Positions 8,721 to 17,759 of a DNA stretch of 64,000 nt are shown one piece after another. The notes beneath the pieces were generated by a model, which saw only the letters and a list, made by a program, of their open reading frames with translations, was not told the origin of the DNA and did no database searches. Source of the stretch: Mycobacterium conspicuum (lineage in GTDB: Bacteria; Actinomycetota; Actinomycetes; Mycobacteriales; Mycobacteriaceae); assembly GCF_010730195.1 (NCBI RefSeq), contig NZ_AP022613.1:4216001-4280000 (forward strand), written 5' to 3'. The position numbers and the translations under genes are program-made. The first letter of the stretch is position 1, and each line of letters starts with the position of its first letter.

Positions 8721-9269
8721 GCTTTGAGTGTGAGCGTATGGCGGTAAATCGCGCGAATTTTCCGCCCAGGCTTCACAACCAACGCCCACGATTCACACTC
8801 AACGGTGCGGCCGGCTCGGTGGGGCAGCGCGGGCAGCGCGAGGCTCGACGCGGGCGCTCAGTGTGAACACAGGGCTTTGAGTGTGAGCTTATGGCGGTAA
8901 ATCCGCGATTTTTCCGCCCAGGCTTCACAACCAACGCCCACGATTCACACTCAACGGGGCGGCCGGCTCGGCGGGGCAGCGCGGGCAGCGCGAGGCTCGA
9001 CGCGGGCGCTCAGTGTGAACACAGGGCTTTGAGTGTGAGCTTATGGCGGTAAATCGCGCGAATTTTCCGCCCAGGCTTCACAACGAACGCCCACGATTCA
9101 CACTCAACGGTGCGGCCGGCTCGGTGGGGCCGGCTCGGCGGGGCCGGCTCGGCGGGGCAGCGCGGCGCAGCGCGAGGCTCGACGCGGGCGCTCAGTGTGA
9201 ACACAGGGCTTTGAGTGTGAGCGTATGGCGGTGGTCATCGGCGTGTCGCCGCCATAGGTGCACACTCAA
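8721..9269. repeat. Tandem array of a palindromic intergenic repeat (three full units plus one short unit)
   Basis: Three near-identical units lie head to tail at 8721-8873, 8874-9025 and 9026-9207 (153, 152 and 182 bases), then a short unit at 9208-9269. Each unit has outer arms TTGAGTGTGA and TCACACTCAA about 79 bases apart, an inner GGCGG...CCGCC hairpin with an AT-rich middle, and a GC-rich tail ending in CAGTGTGAACACAGG. Unit 3 is longer because a CGGCTCGGCGGGGC-like block is repeated. In the short unit the arms TTGAGTGTG (9211-9219)/CACACTCAA (9261-9269) and TATGGCGG (9224-9231)/CCGCCATA (9249-9256) pair perfectly. The array fills the gap between the convergent ends of oppA and a hydrolase gene. 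Bases 8612-8720 hold a degenerate relic (TTTGAGTGTGCGC) and no gene. The same element recurs at 37751-37974. Confidence 0.85.
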
Positions 9270-9332
9270 TGAGCGTCGTCAGGTGGCGGCTTCTCCGTCG
9301 AGTTGATTGTGCGCGTACAAATTTGAGTGTCG

Positions 9333-10586
9333 TCAGGTGGTGGCCAGCCGGCGCACCAAGCGTCGCGGGGGCGACGGCAATGCCCCCTCCGCTGCCACCG
9401 CGACGTCGAGTGCCTTGACGAGCAAACGTATGGCCGGGCGCGGCGGGAGCGCATCGAGCTCCTCCCCCCGCTCGGCAAGCCCGTCGAGCTCGCCGCGGCA
9501 CACCGCGCCGGCGACGGCCAGGGCAGCGGGCTCGCGAGTGTCCAGTGCGCCGTGCGCCAGGGTCGGCAGCTTCACCAGCACCGGGTTGGGCACCAACGAA
9601 GCGATCCGCTCAGCCACCGCGCGAGGTGTGACCAGATCGCGGCCACCCGAGATCACCACCGTGGGCCAGTTGAAGTTCGGCATCTCCGCCGCCAGATCGT
9701 ACGGCTCGGCCTCGAAAGGTGTTGTGTCGGGCATGATTTCGCGCAATGCGGCGGCGGGGTCGAGCGGCAGGCCGTCGGGTTCGGCGGCGTAGTCGAGCTC
9801 GCGGAAGGCGATGCGGCCCACCAGGTCGCTCTCGAAACGGTAAGGGGCGGTGCGGGTCAGCAGGTTGCCGATCCGAAGCAGCCCCTGCCACAACAGCATT
9901 CGGCCGCCGAGCAACAGGTCGAGTTCGCGGTCGAGCAGGGCGACGCCGCCATATCCGTACAACCGCGCGGCGACCTGCCCGCCCGCGTCCGTCATCACGC
10001 CGTCGTCGACAAGCCGGCGCATCTTTCGCGCCAGCGCGGCGGACTCCACGTCGTCACCCTTGAGCAGCAGCCGTCGAATGGCTTCGCGCACGTCGGCGAT
10101 GTCGTCGCGCGACAGCAGCGGTGAGTCGAGGATCATCGCCCACACCCGCGAGGGATGGCGCACCCCCACTCCGGCCGCGATATACGTGCCGTAGGAGGTC
10201 CCGTAGATGACGGCCGACTCGACGTGGGCGTCGTCGAGCACCGCGGCGACGTCGTCGACGACCTGATCGACGGTGAACGCTTCGGGCGGCAGGTCGGCGC
10301 CGGAGTCGTCGTGGCGCGACATCCCCACCCCGCGGTGCTCGATCATGATGACGTCCAGACCGGCTGCGGCAAAACGCCGCCGCAGTCCGCGGTACACGCG
10401 CATCGCCCCCACGCCGGGACCTCCGGTGAGGATCACCAGCGGGTGCGCGGACTTGCGGCCGGTGCGCACGTAGTACAGATCGAACTCGTCAGCGCTGCCC
10501 GGCGACACCGGGCGACGTATCGGCCGCACCCCCGGCAGTCCGGCCAGCTTGTCGTGGACCCGGCGGCGTTTGGCGTCCATCGTCAT
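9333..10586 (-). CDS. Alpha/beta hydrolase, proline iminopeptidase-like (S33)
   Basis: A 417-residue alpha/beta hydrolase. The oxyanion-type motif LTGGPGVGAM near residue 54 and IEHRGVGMSRHDD resemble prolyl aminopeptidases of family S33; the nucleophile elbow is YGTSYGTY (GxSxG, near residue 149). Near the C-terminus, ISGGRDLVTP supplies the acid and LPTLAHGALD the catalytic histidine. The reaction is probably hydrolysis of a peptide, ester or amide; the substrate is unknown. There is no signal peptide or membrane segment. It starts 18 bases after the GMC oxidoreductase stop on the same strand, so the two are probably co-transcribed. I recall no equivalent at this point in Mtb. Confidence 0.82.
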   Translation of the reverse strand: MTMDAKRRRVHDKLAGLPGVRPIRRPVSPGSADEFDLYYVRTGRKSAHPLVILTGGPGVGAMRVYRGLRRRFAAAGLDVIMIEHRGVGMSRHDDSGADLPPEAFTVDQVVDDVAAVLDDAHVESAVIYGTSYGTYIAAGVGVRHPSRVWAMILDSPLLSRDDIADVREAIRRLLLKGDDVESAALARKMRRLVDDGVMTDAGGQVAARLYGYGGVALLDRELDLLLGGRMLLWQGLLRIGNLLTRTAPYRFESDLVGRIAFRELDYAAEPDGLPLDPAAALREIMPDTTPFEAEPYDLAAEMPNFNWPTVVISGGRDLVTPRAVAERIASLVPNPVLVKLPTLAHGALDTREPAALAVAGAVCRGELDGLAERGEELDALPPRPAIRLLVKALDVAVAAEGALPSPPRRLVRRLATT

Positions 10587-10604
10587 CGCTATCGCCCCAC
10601 CACA

Positions 10605-12191
10605 TCAGCCACGGATCAAGTCTGCCGCTTTCTCCCCGATCAACACCGACGGGGCATGCGTGTGCCCGCGCACCGTGCTGGGCATCACCGAGGCGTCGGC
10701 TACCCGCAGACCCTCGACCCCGCGGACCCGCAGCTGCGGGTCGACCACGCTGGCCTCGTCGCTGCCCATCCGGCAGGTGCCCAGCGGGTGGTACAGCGTG
10801 TGCGAGCAGGTGGCCAGGGCCCGCTCCAGGGCGGCCTCGTCGACCGCGGCGCAGTCGCGCGGACGCGCGATCGGACCGAGCAGTTCCTTCAGCGCGGGAG
10901 CCTCGGCCATGCGGGCGCAGATCCGCAGCCCGGCCATCATCGCCGCGCGGTCCACGCCGCCGGGATCAGACAGATAGCGCGGGTCAATGATCGGCTTGGC
11001 GAGCGGGTCGGCGGACCGCAGCCTGATCTGGCCACGGCTTTCCGGCGCGACGAGAATGGACGCCATCATCACCCCATGCCCCTCCGGCTCGACAAGCGCC
11101 TCGTCCCAGAACGGCGCCGGCGCGAAGATCAGCTCAATGTCGGGCAGCTCCAATTCGGGCCGGCTGCGCAGGAATCCATACGCCTCACCGACGTTGGAGG
11201 TGAGCATGCCGCGGCGCCGCACGAAGTAATTGAAGAGCTCCTTGGGCTTTTCGGCGGCAAACAAGCTGCCGCCGTCGAGGGCAAAGCCCAAACCCGCGAC
11301 GAGATGGTCGATCAGATTCTGGCCCACCTCGCGCGACTCGTAGACGGTGTCGATGCCGTGATCGGCGAGGTGTTCGCGATTGCCGATCCCGGAGAGCATC
11401 AACAGCTGCGGACTGTTGACCGCACCTCCGCAGAGCACGACCTCGCGGCGCGCGGTGACCACGAAAGTCTCGCCGCCACGCTGGTATTCCACGCCGACGG
11501 CGCGGGTGCCGTCGAAGACGACTCGGGTTGCGGTGGAGTCGGTGAGCACGGTGAGGTTTTCGCGACCCATCGCCGGCTTTAAGTAGGCGTCGGCGGTGCT
11601 GCATCTGGCGCCTTTGCGCTGCGTGACGAGTGCCTCGCAGAATCCTTCCGGCGCAGGGGAATTCGGCTGCGCCGCGGGAAAGCCGCATTGACGGGCGGCG
11701 GCCAGCCAGGCCGCGGTCAACGGCCGCGGGCTGCGCTGGCGGGACAGGTGCATCGGGCCGGTGACTCCGCTGTCGTCGCCGCTGACGAAATGCCAGGCCT
11801 CGGTGACGTTCTCGATGCGGCGGAAGTACCCGAGCGCCTCGGCGGCGGACCACTGACCGCCGGCATGCGCCGCCCACTCGTCGTAGTCGGCGGCGAAGCC
11901 GCGCACCCACATCATGGCGTTCATCGACGACGAGCCACCGAGCGTCTTGCCGCGCGGCCAATAAATCTCGCGGCCGTCGAGCTCCTTTTGCGGTTCGGTG
12001 AGGTAATCCCAATCCCACGCACTGCGGAACAACCTGCTGAAGCCCGCCGGGATACGAATGAATTTATTCTTGTCCGGCGGGCCCGCCTCGAGGGCCACGA
12101 CGGTGGTGGCCGGATCGGCGCTGAGCCGGCTGGCCACGACCGCCCCCGCCGAGCCGGTGCCGACGACTACGTAGTCGCACTCAAGATTCAT
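10605..12191 (-). CDS. GMC-family FAD oxidoreductase (choline dehydrogenase-like)
   Basis: A 528-residue flavoenzyme of the glucose-methanol-choline family, the same length as Mtb Rv1279. The dinucleotide-binding motif VVGTGSAGAVVASRL is at residues 10-24, GMC signature 1 is GGSSSMNAMMWVRG near residue 85, and signature 2 is GGAVNSPQLLMLSGIG near residue 255. The C-terminal active-site region has YHPLGTCRMG and GHTHAPSVLIGEKAADLI, supplying the catalytic His pair. Enzymes of this group oxidise alcohols using FAD; the real substrate is not evident and choline is only a family label. It lies upstream of the S33 hydrolase and 115 bases downstream of the SbcC-like gene. Confidence 0.93.
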   Translation of the reverse strand: MNLECDYVVVGTGSAGAVVASRLSADPATTVVALEAGPPDKNKFIRIPAGFSRLFRSAWDWDYLTEPQKELDGREIYWPRGKTLGGSSSMNAMMWVRGFAADYDEWAAHAGGQWSAAEALGYFRRIENVTEAWHFVSGDDSGVTGPMHLSRQRSPRPLTAAWLAAARQCGFPAAQPNSPAPEGFCEALVTQRKGARCSTADAYLKPAMGRENLTVLTDSTATRVVFDGTRAVGVEYQRGGETFVVTARREVVLCGGAVNSPQLLMLSGIGNREHLADHGIDTVYESREVGQNLIDHLVAGLGFALDGGSLFAAEKPKELFNYFVRRRGMLTSNVGEAYGFLRSRPELELPDIELIFAPAPFWDEALVEPEGHGVMMASILVAPESRGQIRLRSADPLAKPIIDPRYLSDPGGVDRAAMMAGLRICARMAEAPALKELLGPIARPRDCAAVDEAALERALATCSHTLYHPLGTCRMGSDEASVVDPQLRVRGVEGLRVADASVMPSTVRGHTHAPSVLIGEKAADLIRG

Positions 12192-12306
12192 GTCGGGGTG
12201 AGTGTAAATCGCGGGATGTCCATGTTGCGGGTGCTTCGAGAATGCGCATCAGATGCGTGCGAAGCCGTCGGTCACAACATCGCCCCAACGCGCCCGCTGC
12301 TGCAGC

Positions 12307-14832
12307 CTAAACGCTCAGATCGATGCGGTGCGCGCCCTTGACGCCGTCGTACCGGTCGGGACTGCAGGTCAGCACGATGACCTGACCGTGCTCGCCCACG
12401 GTGTCGAACACCTCGCCCATCTTGGCCAGCCGGTCGGGATCGGTGAACCCGAGCGCGTCGTCGACCACCACCGGCACGGTGTCCTCCTTGGCGACCAACG
12501 CGGCGCCGGCCAGCCTGGCCAGGATGCCGAGCTGCTCTTTGGCCCCACCCGACAGGGACTCGTAGGGCACCGTGATGCCGTCCAGCGTGCGGGAGCGGAT
12601 ACACAGGTCACTGTCAACGTCGACCTCGAAGCTGGGGCCGAACACCGGGCGCCCCAGCCGCTGCAGTTCGGAGCGGTAGGGCTCGACGTAACGCAAGCGG
12701 GTGGTGTCGCGGTGGCGCGTCATCACCGATCGCAGCAGCTGTGCGGCGCGGGCGCGGCCGCCCACCCGGGCGTGCTGGTCGGCCGCGTGCTCACGCTCGG
12801 TCTCGGCGGCGTCGAGCTTGCCCTGGCGGCCCTCGGTGCCCATCACCGAGAGTTCGATGCTGATTTCGCGCAGCGACCGGGAGGCCTCTTCGTAGCGCTC
12901 GCGCAGCGACTCGGCCGCCATGGTGGCCTCGGCCAATTCGGCATCCACCGCGTCCGGCGCCGCGGCGGCCAACTCGGCGGCCAGCTCGGCGGCGCGCCGC
13001 TCGGCGGTTTGGGCTTCGCTCAGCGCGGCCTCTGCCGCCGCCGCCAGGTCCGCGTCGCTGACGGTCGCGCGCTCCTGGGCCAGCTGCTCGGTGGCCCTGT
13101 CCAGCTCGGCGCGCTGGGTTGCGGCGTTGTTCAGCAAAACCGTTGCCCGAGTGGATATCTCGGTGAGGTTGGCCGCTGCGGCCGTCGCGGCCTGGCGACA
13201 TGCTGCGCTCCGGGCTTCCGCCGCGTCCAGATCGGTATCGCCGGGTTGATCGCCGCGCAGCTGCGCAAGTCTTGTCCGCAGTTGGTCCACCTGATCGTCG
13301 CCGCACAGGCCTTCCAGCGTGGCGCTCAATTGGTCGCGGCCGCTTTGCAGTTCGCGGCGCCGCTGGTCGACGTGCCGCGCCTCCGCAAGGTCGGCGACCT
13401 CGGCTGCCGCCAGGGCGGCGGCCAGTTCTTCCTGTGCCGCAACGTGTTTGGCCTCCACGTCGCGCACGGTGGCACCGGGGGTGATGCGCGCGGTCACCAC
13501 ACCGACCACCTCGACCTCGGTGGCACCGGTGACGGTGGTCGACCAGCTTCGACCGGCGGGCACCGACACCCGCTGGTCACCGACCGCGAGCTCGATGTCG
13601 GTGGCGGCGGTCAACTCCACCGCCGCCGAGATCAACGCCAACTGGTCGCTGGTGCGGTCGACGGCGGCCGCAGCCCTTTCTATGCGCTGCAGTAGCGCGT
13701 CGGTGAGGGTGATCGCGGACAGCTCGGCGCCGATGCGGTCGCGGTCGCGTTGGGCGGTGTCGATCCTGTCCAGCCGCGCCGACAGGCGGGCGTACTCGAC
13801 GCCCTGCCGGGCGGCCGCGAGGACCTCGGCGGCTTCCTTGAGTGCCTCGTCGGCCGCCTCGGATTCGGCGCGCGCCGCCGCCTGCGCGTCTGCGGCCTGT
13901 TGCGCCTGCGCCTCGACCTCGGCGATAGCCGCTGCGCGAGTGTCGATTTCGGAGACCAGCCGCAGCCGTCCGGCGTGGGCGGCGGCAGCGGCGACGTTGG
14001 TCGCGGCCGCGGCGTCGGCGACCAGCTTGGCTTCCCGCGCCTGCCGGGTGAGTTCGGCGACCTTCTCGGCGGCCGCCTTGGCGGCTTCCAGCCGGGGGCC
14101 CGCGGCGAGGCGGAGCTGCGACAGCTCGGCCACCTGCTCGGTGAGCACCGCGTGGCGCCGCACGCGATCGTCGACCTCGGCGACCGCGGCCGTGCACTGC
14201 GTCACCTGGGCCTCGGCATCGGCCAGTCGGGAGATCGCGGCCGCCCACTCCCCCGTCGCACGCCCGGTCGCGGTGAAGTAGCGCGCGTACTCGGCGTCGA
14301 TCCGTTCGATGAGCATGGGCTCGGTGCCCGAAAGCGCGCTGTCGGATTGCGCGGCGGCGACATCGAGCGCGCGCGACAGCGCGTCGCACCCGGACAGGTC
14401 CACCGGGACAATCGATGCGGCCTGCAGCACCCGCTGCGCGTGCCAGAGGTCGTTGTCCACCGTCTCGCCCAGCATCGCGCGCACCCGTTCGTGGGCTTCG
14501 TCCCCGGTCAGCTGCTCGCGACGCGGCGCCAGCACCGTCAACTCCGTCTCTGGCTTCTTGTGGAAGCGCTTGCGATAGACGAAACGATAAGGGCCGCTGC
14601 TGATTTCGGCGCTGACCTCGGAGCCGACGTCGGCGTGCGTCGGCTTGACCTGCTTGACTTCCTTCTTCGTCGAGCGGTCCCTGGACTCCAGCAGCAAATC
14701 CAGCGCCTCGATCATGGAGGACTTGCCGACCTCGTTGGCGCCACACACCACCACCACGCCGTGGTCGGGAAACTCGATCTCGCGGTGCGCGATGCCGCGG
14801 TAATTGGTCAGGACCAGCCGGTGCAGCTTCAT
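12307..14832 (-). CDS. SbcC/Rad50-like (YhaN-type) coiled-coil ATPase
   Basis: An 841-residue SMC-type ATPase matching Mtb Rv1278. The N-terminal half-domain begins MKLHRLVLTNYRGIAHREI with Walker A GANEVGKSS near residue 34. Residues about 180-720 are Ala/Glu/Gln/Arg-rich heptad-like sequence, expected to form a long antiparallel coiled coil. The C-terminal half-domain carries the signature SLSGGAKEQLGILARLAG and Walker B VPVVVDDALGFTDPDRL. No CxxC zinc hook is present at the coiled-coil apex; the cysteines seen are isolated. The lack of a hook and the N-terminal sequence type are closer to Bacillus YhaN than to classical SbcC. Its ATG overlaps the phosphoesterase stop by four bases, so the two proteins probably form a nuclease complex. 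Confidence 0.9.
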   Translation of the reverse strand: MKLHRLVLTNYRGIAHREIEFPDHGVVVVCGANEVGKSSMIEALDLLLESRDRSTKKEVKQVKPTHADVGSEVSAEISSGPYRFVYRKRFHKKPETELTVLAPRREQLTGDEAHERVRAMLGETVDNDLWHAQRVLQAASIVPVDLSGCDALSRALDVAAAQSDSALSGTEPMLIERIDAEYARYFTATGRATGEWAAAISRLADAEAQVTQCTAAVAEVDDRVRRHAVLTEQVAELSQLRLAAGPRLEAAKAAAEKVAELTRQAREAKLVADAAAATNVAAAAAHAGRLRLVSEIDTRAAAIAEVEAQAQQAADAQAAARAESEAADEALKEAAEVLAAARQGVEYARLSARLDRIDTAQRDRDRIGAELSAITLTDALLQRIERAAAAVDRTSDQLALISAAVELTAATDIELAVGDQRVSVPAGRSWSTTVTGATEVEVVGVVTARITPGATVRDVEAKHVAAQEELAAALAAAEVADLAEARHVDQRRRELQSGRDQLSATLEGLCGDDQVDQLRTRLAQLRGDQPGDTDLDAAEARSAACRQAATAAAANLTEISTRATVLLNNAATQRAELDRATEQLAQERATVSDADLAAAAEAALSEAQTAERRAAELAAELAAAAPDAVDAELAEATMAAESLRERYEEASRSLREISIELSVMGTEGRQGKLDAAETEREHAADQHARVGGRARAAQLLRSVMTRHRDTTRLRYVEPYRSELQRLGRPVFGPSFEVDVDSDLCIRSRTLDGITVPYESLSGGAKEQLGILARLAGAALVAKEDTVPVVVDDALGFTDPDRLAKMGEVFDTVGEHGQVIVLTCSPDRYDGVKGAHRIDLSV

Positions 14833-15968
14833 GCGGCGCCCCGATCGGCGAGGCGCAGCAAGAGCGCCAGCGCGGCCTGGGCGTCAGCGGCGGTGGAGTC
14901 GTCCGCGCGCGCGGCGGCCACCAATTCCTCGACGGCGGCGGCCGCGAAACCCCCGATGCCGAGGTCGGTGAATTCGCCGTCGGCGGGCACGACCGCGAGC
15001 TCGGTGTGCCGATCCCACAGGCCCAGCCAGGCGAACAGGCGCCCGTATCGGTCCAGGCAGGTGTCCAACGCGGCGCGGTCGGTGACCGTCAACGAGCCGG
15101 TCAGCGCCAGCCGCACCACGGTGCGTTCCTTGTCGGCCATCTGGTCGAGATTCATGTCCAGGTCGGCGATGTCGCGGTTGTTATCGACCGGCCGGCGCAG
15201 CGTGACGAACCGCCAGTACCCGACATCTTTTGGCGTGACGGTGACCGCGCCGTCGTCGTCGATGTCGACGACCAGGACGTGGCCCGGGTCGGATTCGACG
15301 TCGTCGAAGTTGGTGACCTCCGGCGAACCGGAGTACCACACCCGGCCGCTGTCGCCGACCTGGGTGAGCGAATGTTTGTCGCCCAGCGCCACGTAATGCA
15401 GCGCACCGCTTGCCAATGCGTCGTCGAGGACGGCGAGGCGGATCAAGGAGGGCTTGTCGCGGTCGGGGTCGAGCACGTCGACGCCGCCGTGCGCGACGAG
15501 GACGCGGGTTGCCGGCCCCGGCTCGAGGCCCTCGAGGGCTGCGGCGACGAGGTCGGTGGTGGGGGCCTTGGATCGCCATGGCGCCGCGACGATCTCGAGT
15601 CCCGGCCGCACCTGGTGCACCCCGGCGCGGTCGAGCACGACGACGTTGTCCGGGCGTTCGGCGGTGAACAGCGCGCTGGTGTAGACCGACGACGCGTCCA
15701 GCGGGTCGTGGTTGCCCGGCAGCAGGAAAACCGGAACACCGATGGCGCGCATGGCTTCCAGCGACTGGCTGACGACCTGCGGGGCGAGCTGGTTGTGTTC
15801 GAAGACATCGCCCGCGACCACGACGAACTCGGCGCCCACCTCGGCGGCCAACGCGCCGAGCCCGGCCACCGCGTCGCGGCGGGCGGCCGAGTACCGCGGC
15901 TGGGCGTCCCCGGCCAGGAAGTGCCGGGTCATGCCGAGCTGCCAGTCGGCGGTGTGCAGGAACCGCAT
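14829..15968 (-). CDS. SbcD/Mre11-like (YhaO-type) metallophosphoesterase
   Basis: A 379-residue calcineurin-like phosphoesterase corresponding to Mtb Rv1277. Metal-binding motifs appear in order: MRFLHTADWQLGM (Asp and His, residues 1-13), VVAGDVFEHNQ (about 50-60), LLPGNHDPLD (about 85-94), VLVAHGGVDVL and YVALGDKHSL. This is the standard Mre11/SbcD nuclease metal set. The C-terminal third would cap the active site and bind the ATPase. It is the first gene of the pair, with GAAGGGG before the ATG as a plausible ribosome site, and overlaps the ATPase gene by ATGA. Expected role: ATP-dependent DNA end or hairpin processing in repair. Confidence 0.92.
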   Translation of the reverse strand: MRFLHTADWQLGMTRHFLAGDAQPRYSAARRDAVAGLGALAAEVGAEFVVVAGDVFEHNQLAPQVVSQSLEAMRAIGVPVFLLPGNHDPLDASSVYTSALFTAERPDNVVVLDRAGVHQVRPGLEIVAAPWRSKAPTTDLVAAALEGLEPGPATRVLVAHGGVDVLDPDRDKPSLIRLAVLDDALASGALHYVALGDKHSLTQVGDSGRVWYSGSPEVTNFDDVESDPGHVLVVDIDDDGAVTVTPKDVGYWRFVTLRRPVDNNRDIADLDMNLDQMADKERTVVRLALTGSLTVTDRAALDTCLDRYGRLFAWLGLWDRHTELAVVPADGEFTDLGIGGFAAAAVEELVAAARADDSTAADAQAALALLLRLADRGAA

Positions 15969-16343
15969 CCTTTTGACCCCTTCCTGAGATGGCGTGGCTG
16001 TCGAGGCAACGAGAGTCTAAATTCGCGTGCCGACAAGTCGCGGGACCTGCCTCGGCGGTTCGGCGGGATGATCAGCCGACCAGCTCGATCCCGCGCGACG
16101 TTGCCGATCCGGATTTCGTCGCCGGGCCCCGATCGTTGATCGGCAACCGCCGTTCGGGGCCGCCGTCGTTGAGGACAAGGCGGCTCAACGGGCTTGGCGC
16201 CGTGTCCGCCGGGTGCTTCGAGATCTCGGTGCGGTCCGTTGGATTTTCACGCCGGGCTGGCCGAGCGAAACAACTTGCGCCACTGTGGCTTCAACAGTCA
16301 CATGCTGAAGTTTTTTGTCGGTGGCCCGGTCTAGTTTCGGGTT
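15969..16343. other. 375-base intergenic region with a long inverted repeat
   Basis: No credible gene is seen between the divergent phosphoesterase and 13E12 genes. The region carries a perfect 10-base inverted repeat, GTTGCCGATC at 16100-16109 and GATCGGCAAC at 16138-16147, with a nested CCGATC-GTT-GATCGG at 16129-16143. The nested symmetry could fold as alternative hairpins or act as an operator for one of the divergent genes. Its right part (about 16240-16343) is less GC-rich and probably contains the 13E12 gene promoter, but no clear -35/-10 pair was identified. Confidence 0.5.
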
Positions 16344-17717
16344 ATGACTTCCGGCAGCATCATGGATCGCGACGCGATCACGGGCGCGTTTGACGCGCTC
16401 GATGCCGCGCTCGACGCCGTCGCCGAGTTGAAGTTCGACGCGTTGACCACCCCGGAGCGGCTGGGATTGTTGGAGCGTTGTGAGCGAGTGCGCCGGCGGC
16501 TACCAACGGTAGAGCATCCGCTGCTCAATCAGCTTGCCCGCCAAGCCACCCCGGAGGAACTGGGCGGCAAGCTTTCCCATGCCGTGGCCGAATGGACGCT
16601 GAGCACTCGCGCCGAGGCGGGCCGGCGCATCCGGGAGGCGGCCGATCTGGGCCAGCGGTGCGGCCTCACGGGCGAGCCGCTGGCGCCGGTGTTAGCGGGC
16701 ACCGCCGCAGCGCAGCGCGCCGGAAAGCTGGGGCCCGGCCAAGTCGCGGTCATCCGGCGGTTCTACCACCGGCTACCGGGCTGGATCGACGACGCGACTC
16801 GCCAACAGGCCGAAGCGCATTTGGCCAAGCTCGGCACGCAATTCCGGCCGGAACAGTTGGACGGACTGGCCGATACCGTAGCCGACTGCCTCAACCCCGA
16901 CGGCAACTACACCGACGAGGACCGCGCCCGCCGCCGCGGTCTGACCCTGGGCAAGGAGCAGGCAGACAAAATGTCCGAGCTGCGCGGCTGGATCACCCCC
17001 GAACTGCGCGCGACGTTGGAAGCCGTGTTGGCGAAGTTGGCCGCCCCCGGCATGTGCAACCCACTCGACGAAACTGCGTGTGTGGACGGAACCCCCAGCC
17101 AGGAAGCCATCGACAGCGACAGCCGCAGCGCCGCGCAGCGCCAGCACGATGCGATGTTGGCCGCGCTGCGCGCGGTGCTGGCGTCGGGAAAACTGGGACA
17201 GCACAACGGGCTGCCGGCGTCGATCATCATCACCACAACGCTGGCCGAACTGGAAGCCGCTGCGGGTAAGGGACTCACCGGCGGAGGCACCATCCTGCCC
17301 ATGAGCGACGTCATCCGCCTGGCCCGTCATGCGCACCACTATTTGGCGATCTTCGACAAGGGCAAGGCCCTTGCGCTGTACCACACCAAGCGGCTGGCTT
17401 CACCCGCGCAGCGAATCGTGTTGTACGGCAAGGACCGTGGCTGTTCGGCGCCCGGCTGCGACGTGAAGGGCTACTACAGCGAGGTCCATCACGTCACGGC
17501 CTACTGCAAGTGCCGCACGACCGACGTCAACGATCTGACCTTCGCCTGCCCGACCAACCACAAGACACTCGAAAAGGGCTGGATCACCCGGAAGAACTCC
17601 ACCGGCGATACCGAATGGATCCCACCGCCACAATTCGAACGCGGCCAACCACGCGTCAACACCTTCCATCATCCCGAAAAGCTCCTGCGCGCATGGGACG
17701 ACGACGATGAGTGGTAA
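16344..17717 (+). CDS. REP13E12-family HNH endonuclease (DUF222)
   Basis: A 457-residue member of the mycobacterial 13E12 repeat family. Residues 1-300 are the DUF222 helical region (ALDAVAELKFDALTTPERL onward, including LSTRAEAGRRIREAADL). The C-terminal part is an HNH nuclease: CSAPGCDVKGYY, SEVHHVTAYCKC, DVNDLTFACPTNHKTL, with the His-Asn-His set and paired cysteines for structural zinc. The gene appears intact. These genes occur in multiple copies in mycobacterial genomes and are treated as repetitive elements; in Mtb a 13E12 copy is the integration site of prophage phiRv1. No integrase or flanking direct repeat was seen here, so this copy is unoccupied. The cellular function of the family is unknown. 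Confidence 0.9.
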   Translation: MTSGSIMDRDAITGAFDALDAALDAVAELKFDALTTPERLGLLERCERVRRRLPTVEHPLLNQLARQATPEELGGKLSHAVAEWTLSTRAEAGRRIREAADLGQRCGLTGEPLAPVLAGTAAAQRAGKLGPGQVAVIRRFYHRLPGWIDDATRQQAEAHLAKLGTQFRPEQLDGLADTVADCLNPDGNYTDEDRARRRGLTLGKEQADKMSELRGWITPELRATLEAVLAKLAAPGMCNPLDETACVDGTPSQEAIDSDSRSAAQRQHDAMLAALRAVLASGKLGQHNGLPASIIITTTLAELEAAAGKGLTGGGTILPMSDVIRLARHAHHYLAIFDKGKALALYHTKRLASPAQRIVLYGKDRGCSAPGCDVKGYYSEVHHVTAYCKCRTTDVNDLTFACPTNHKTLEKGWITRKNSTGDTEWIPPPQFERGQPRVNTFHHPEKLLRAWDDDDEW

Positions 17718-17759
17718 ATAGCCGCATGCGCGGGCCCCGCATTCACTAACCTCATTCGA

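Noticed and set aside
8721..9269. Insertion sequence or small ORFs in the repeat array
   Set aside because: Short frames here repeat with the units and have no protein-like composition. No transposase or terminal target duplication was seen.
13319..14281. A 320-codon Ala/Ser-rich plus-strand frame inside the SbcC-like gene
   Set aside because: It is the reverse image of an Ala/Glu-rich coiled coil and has no family features.
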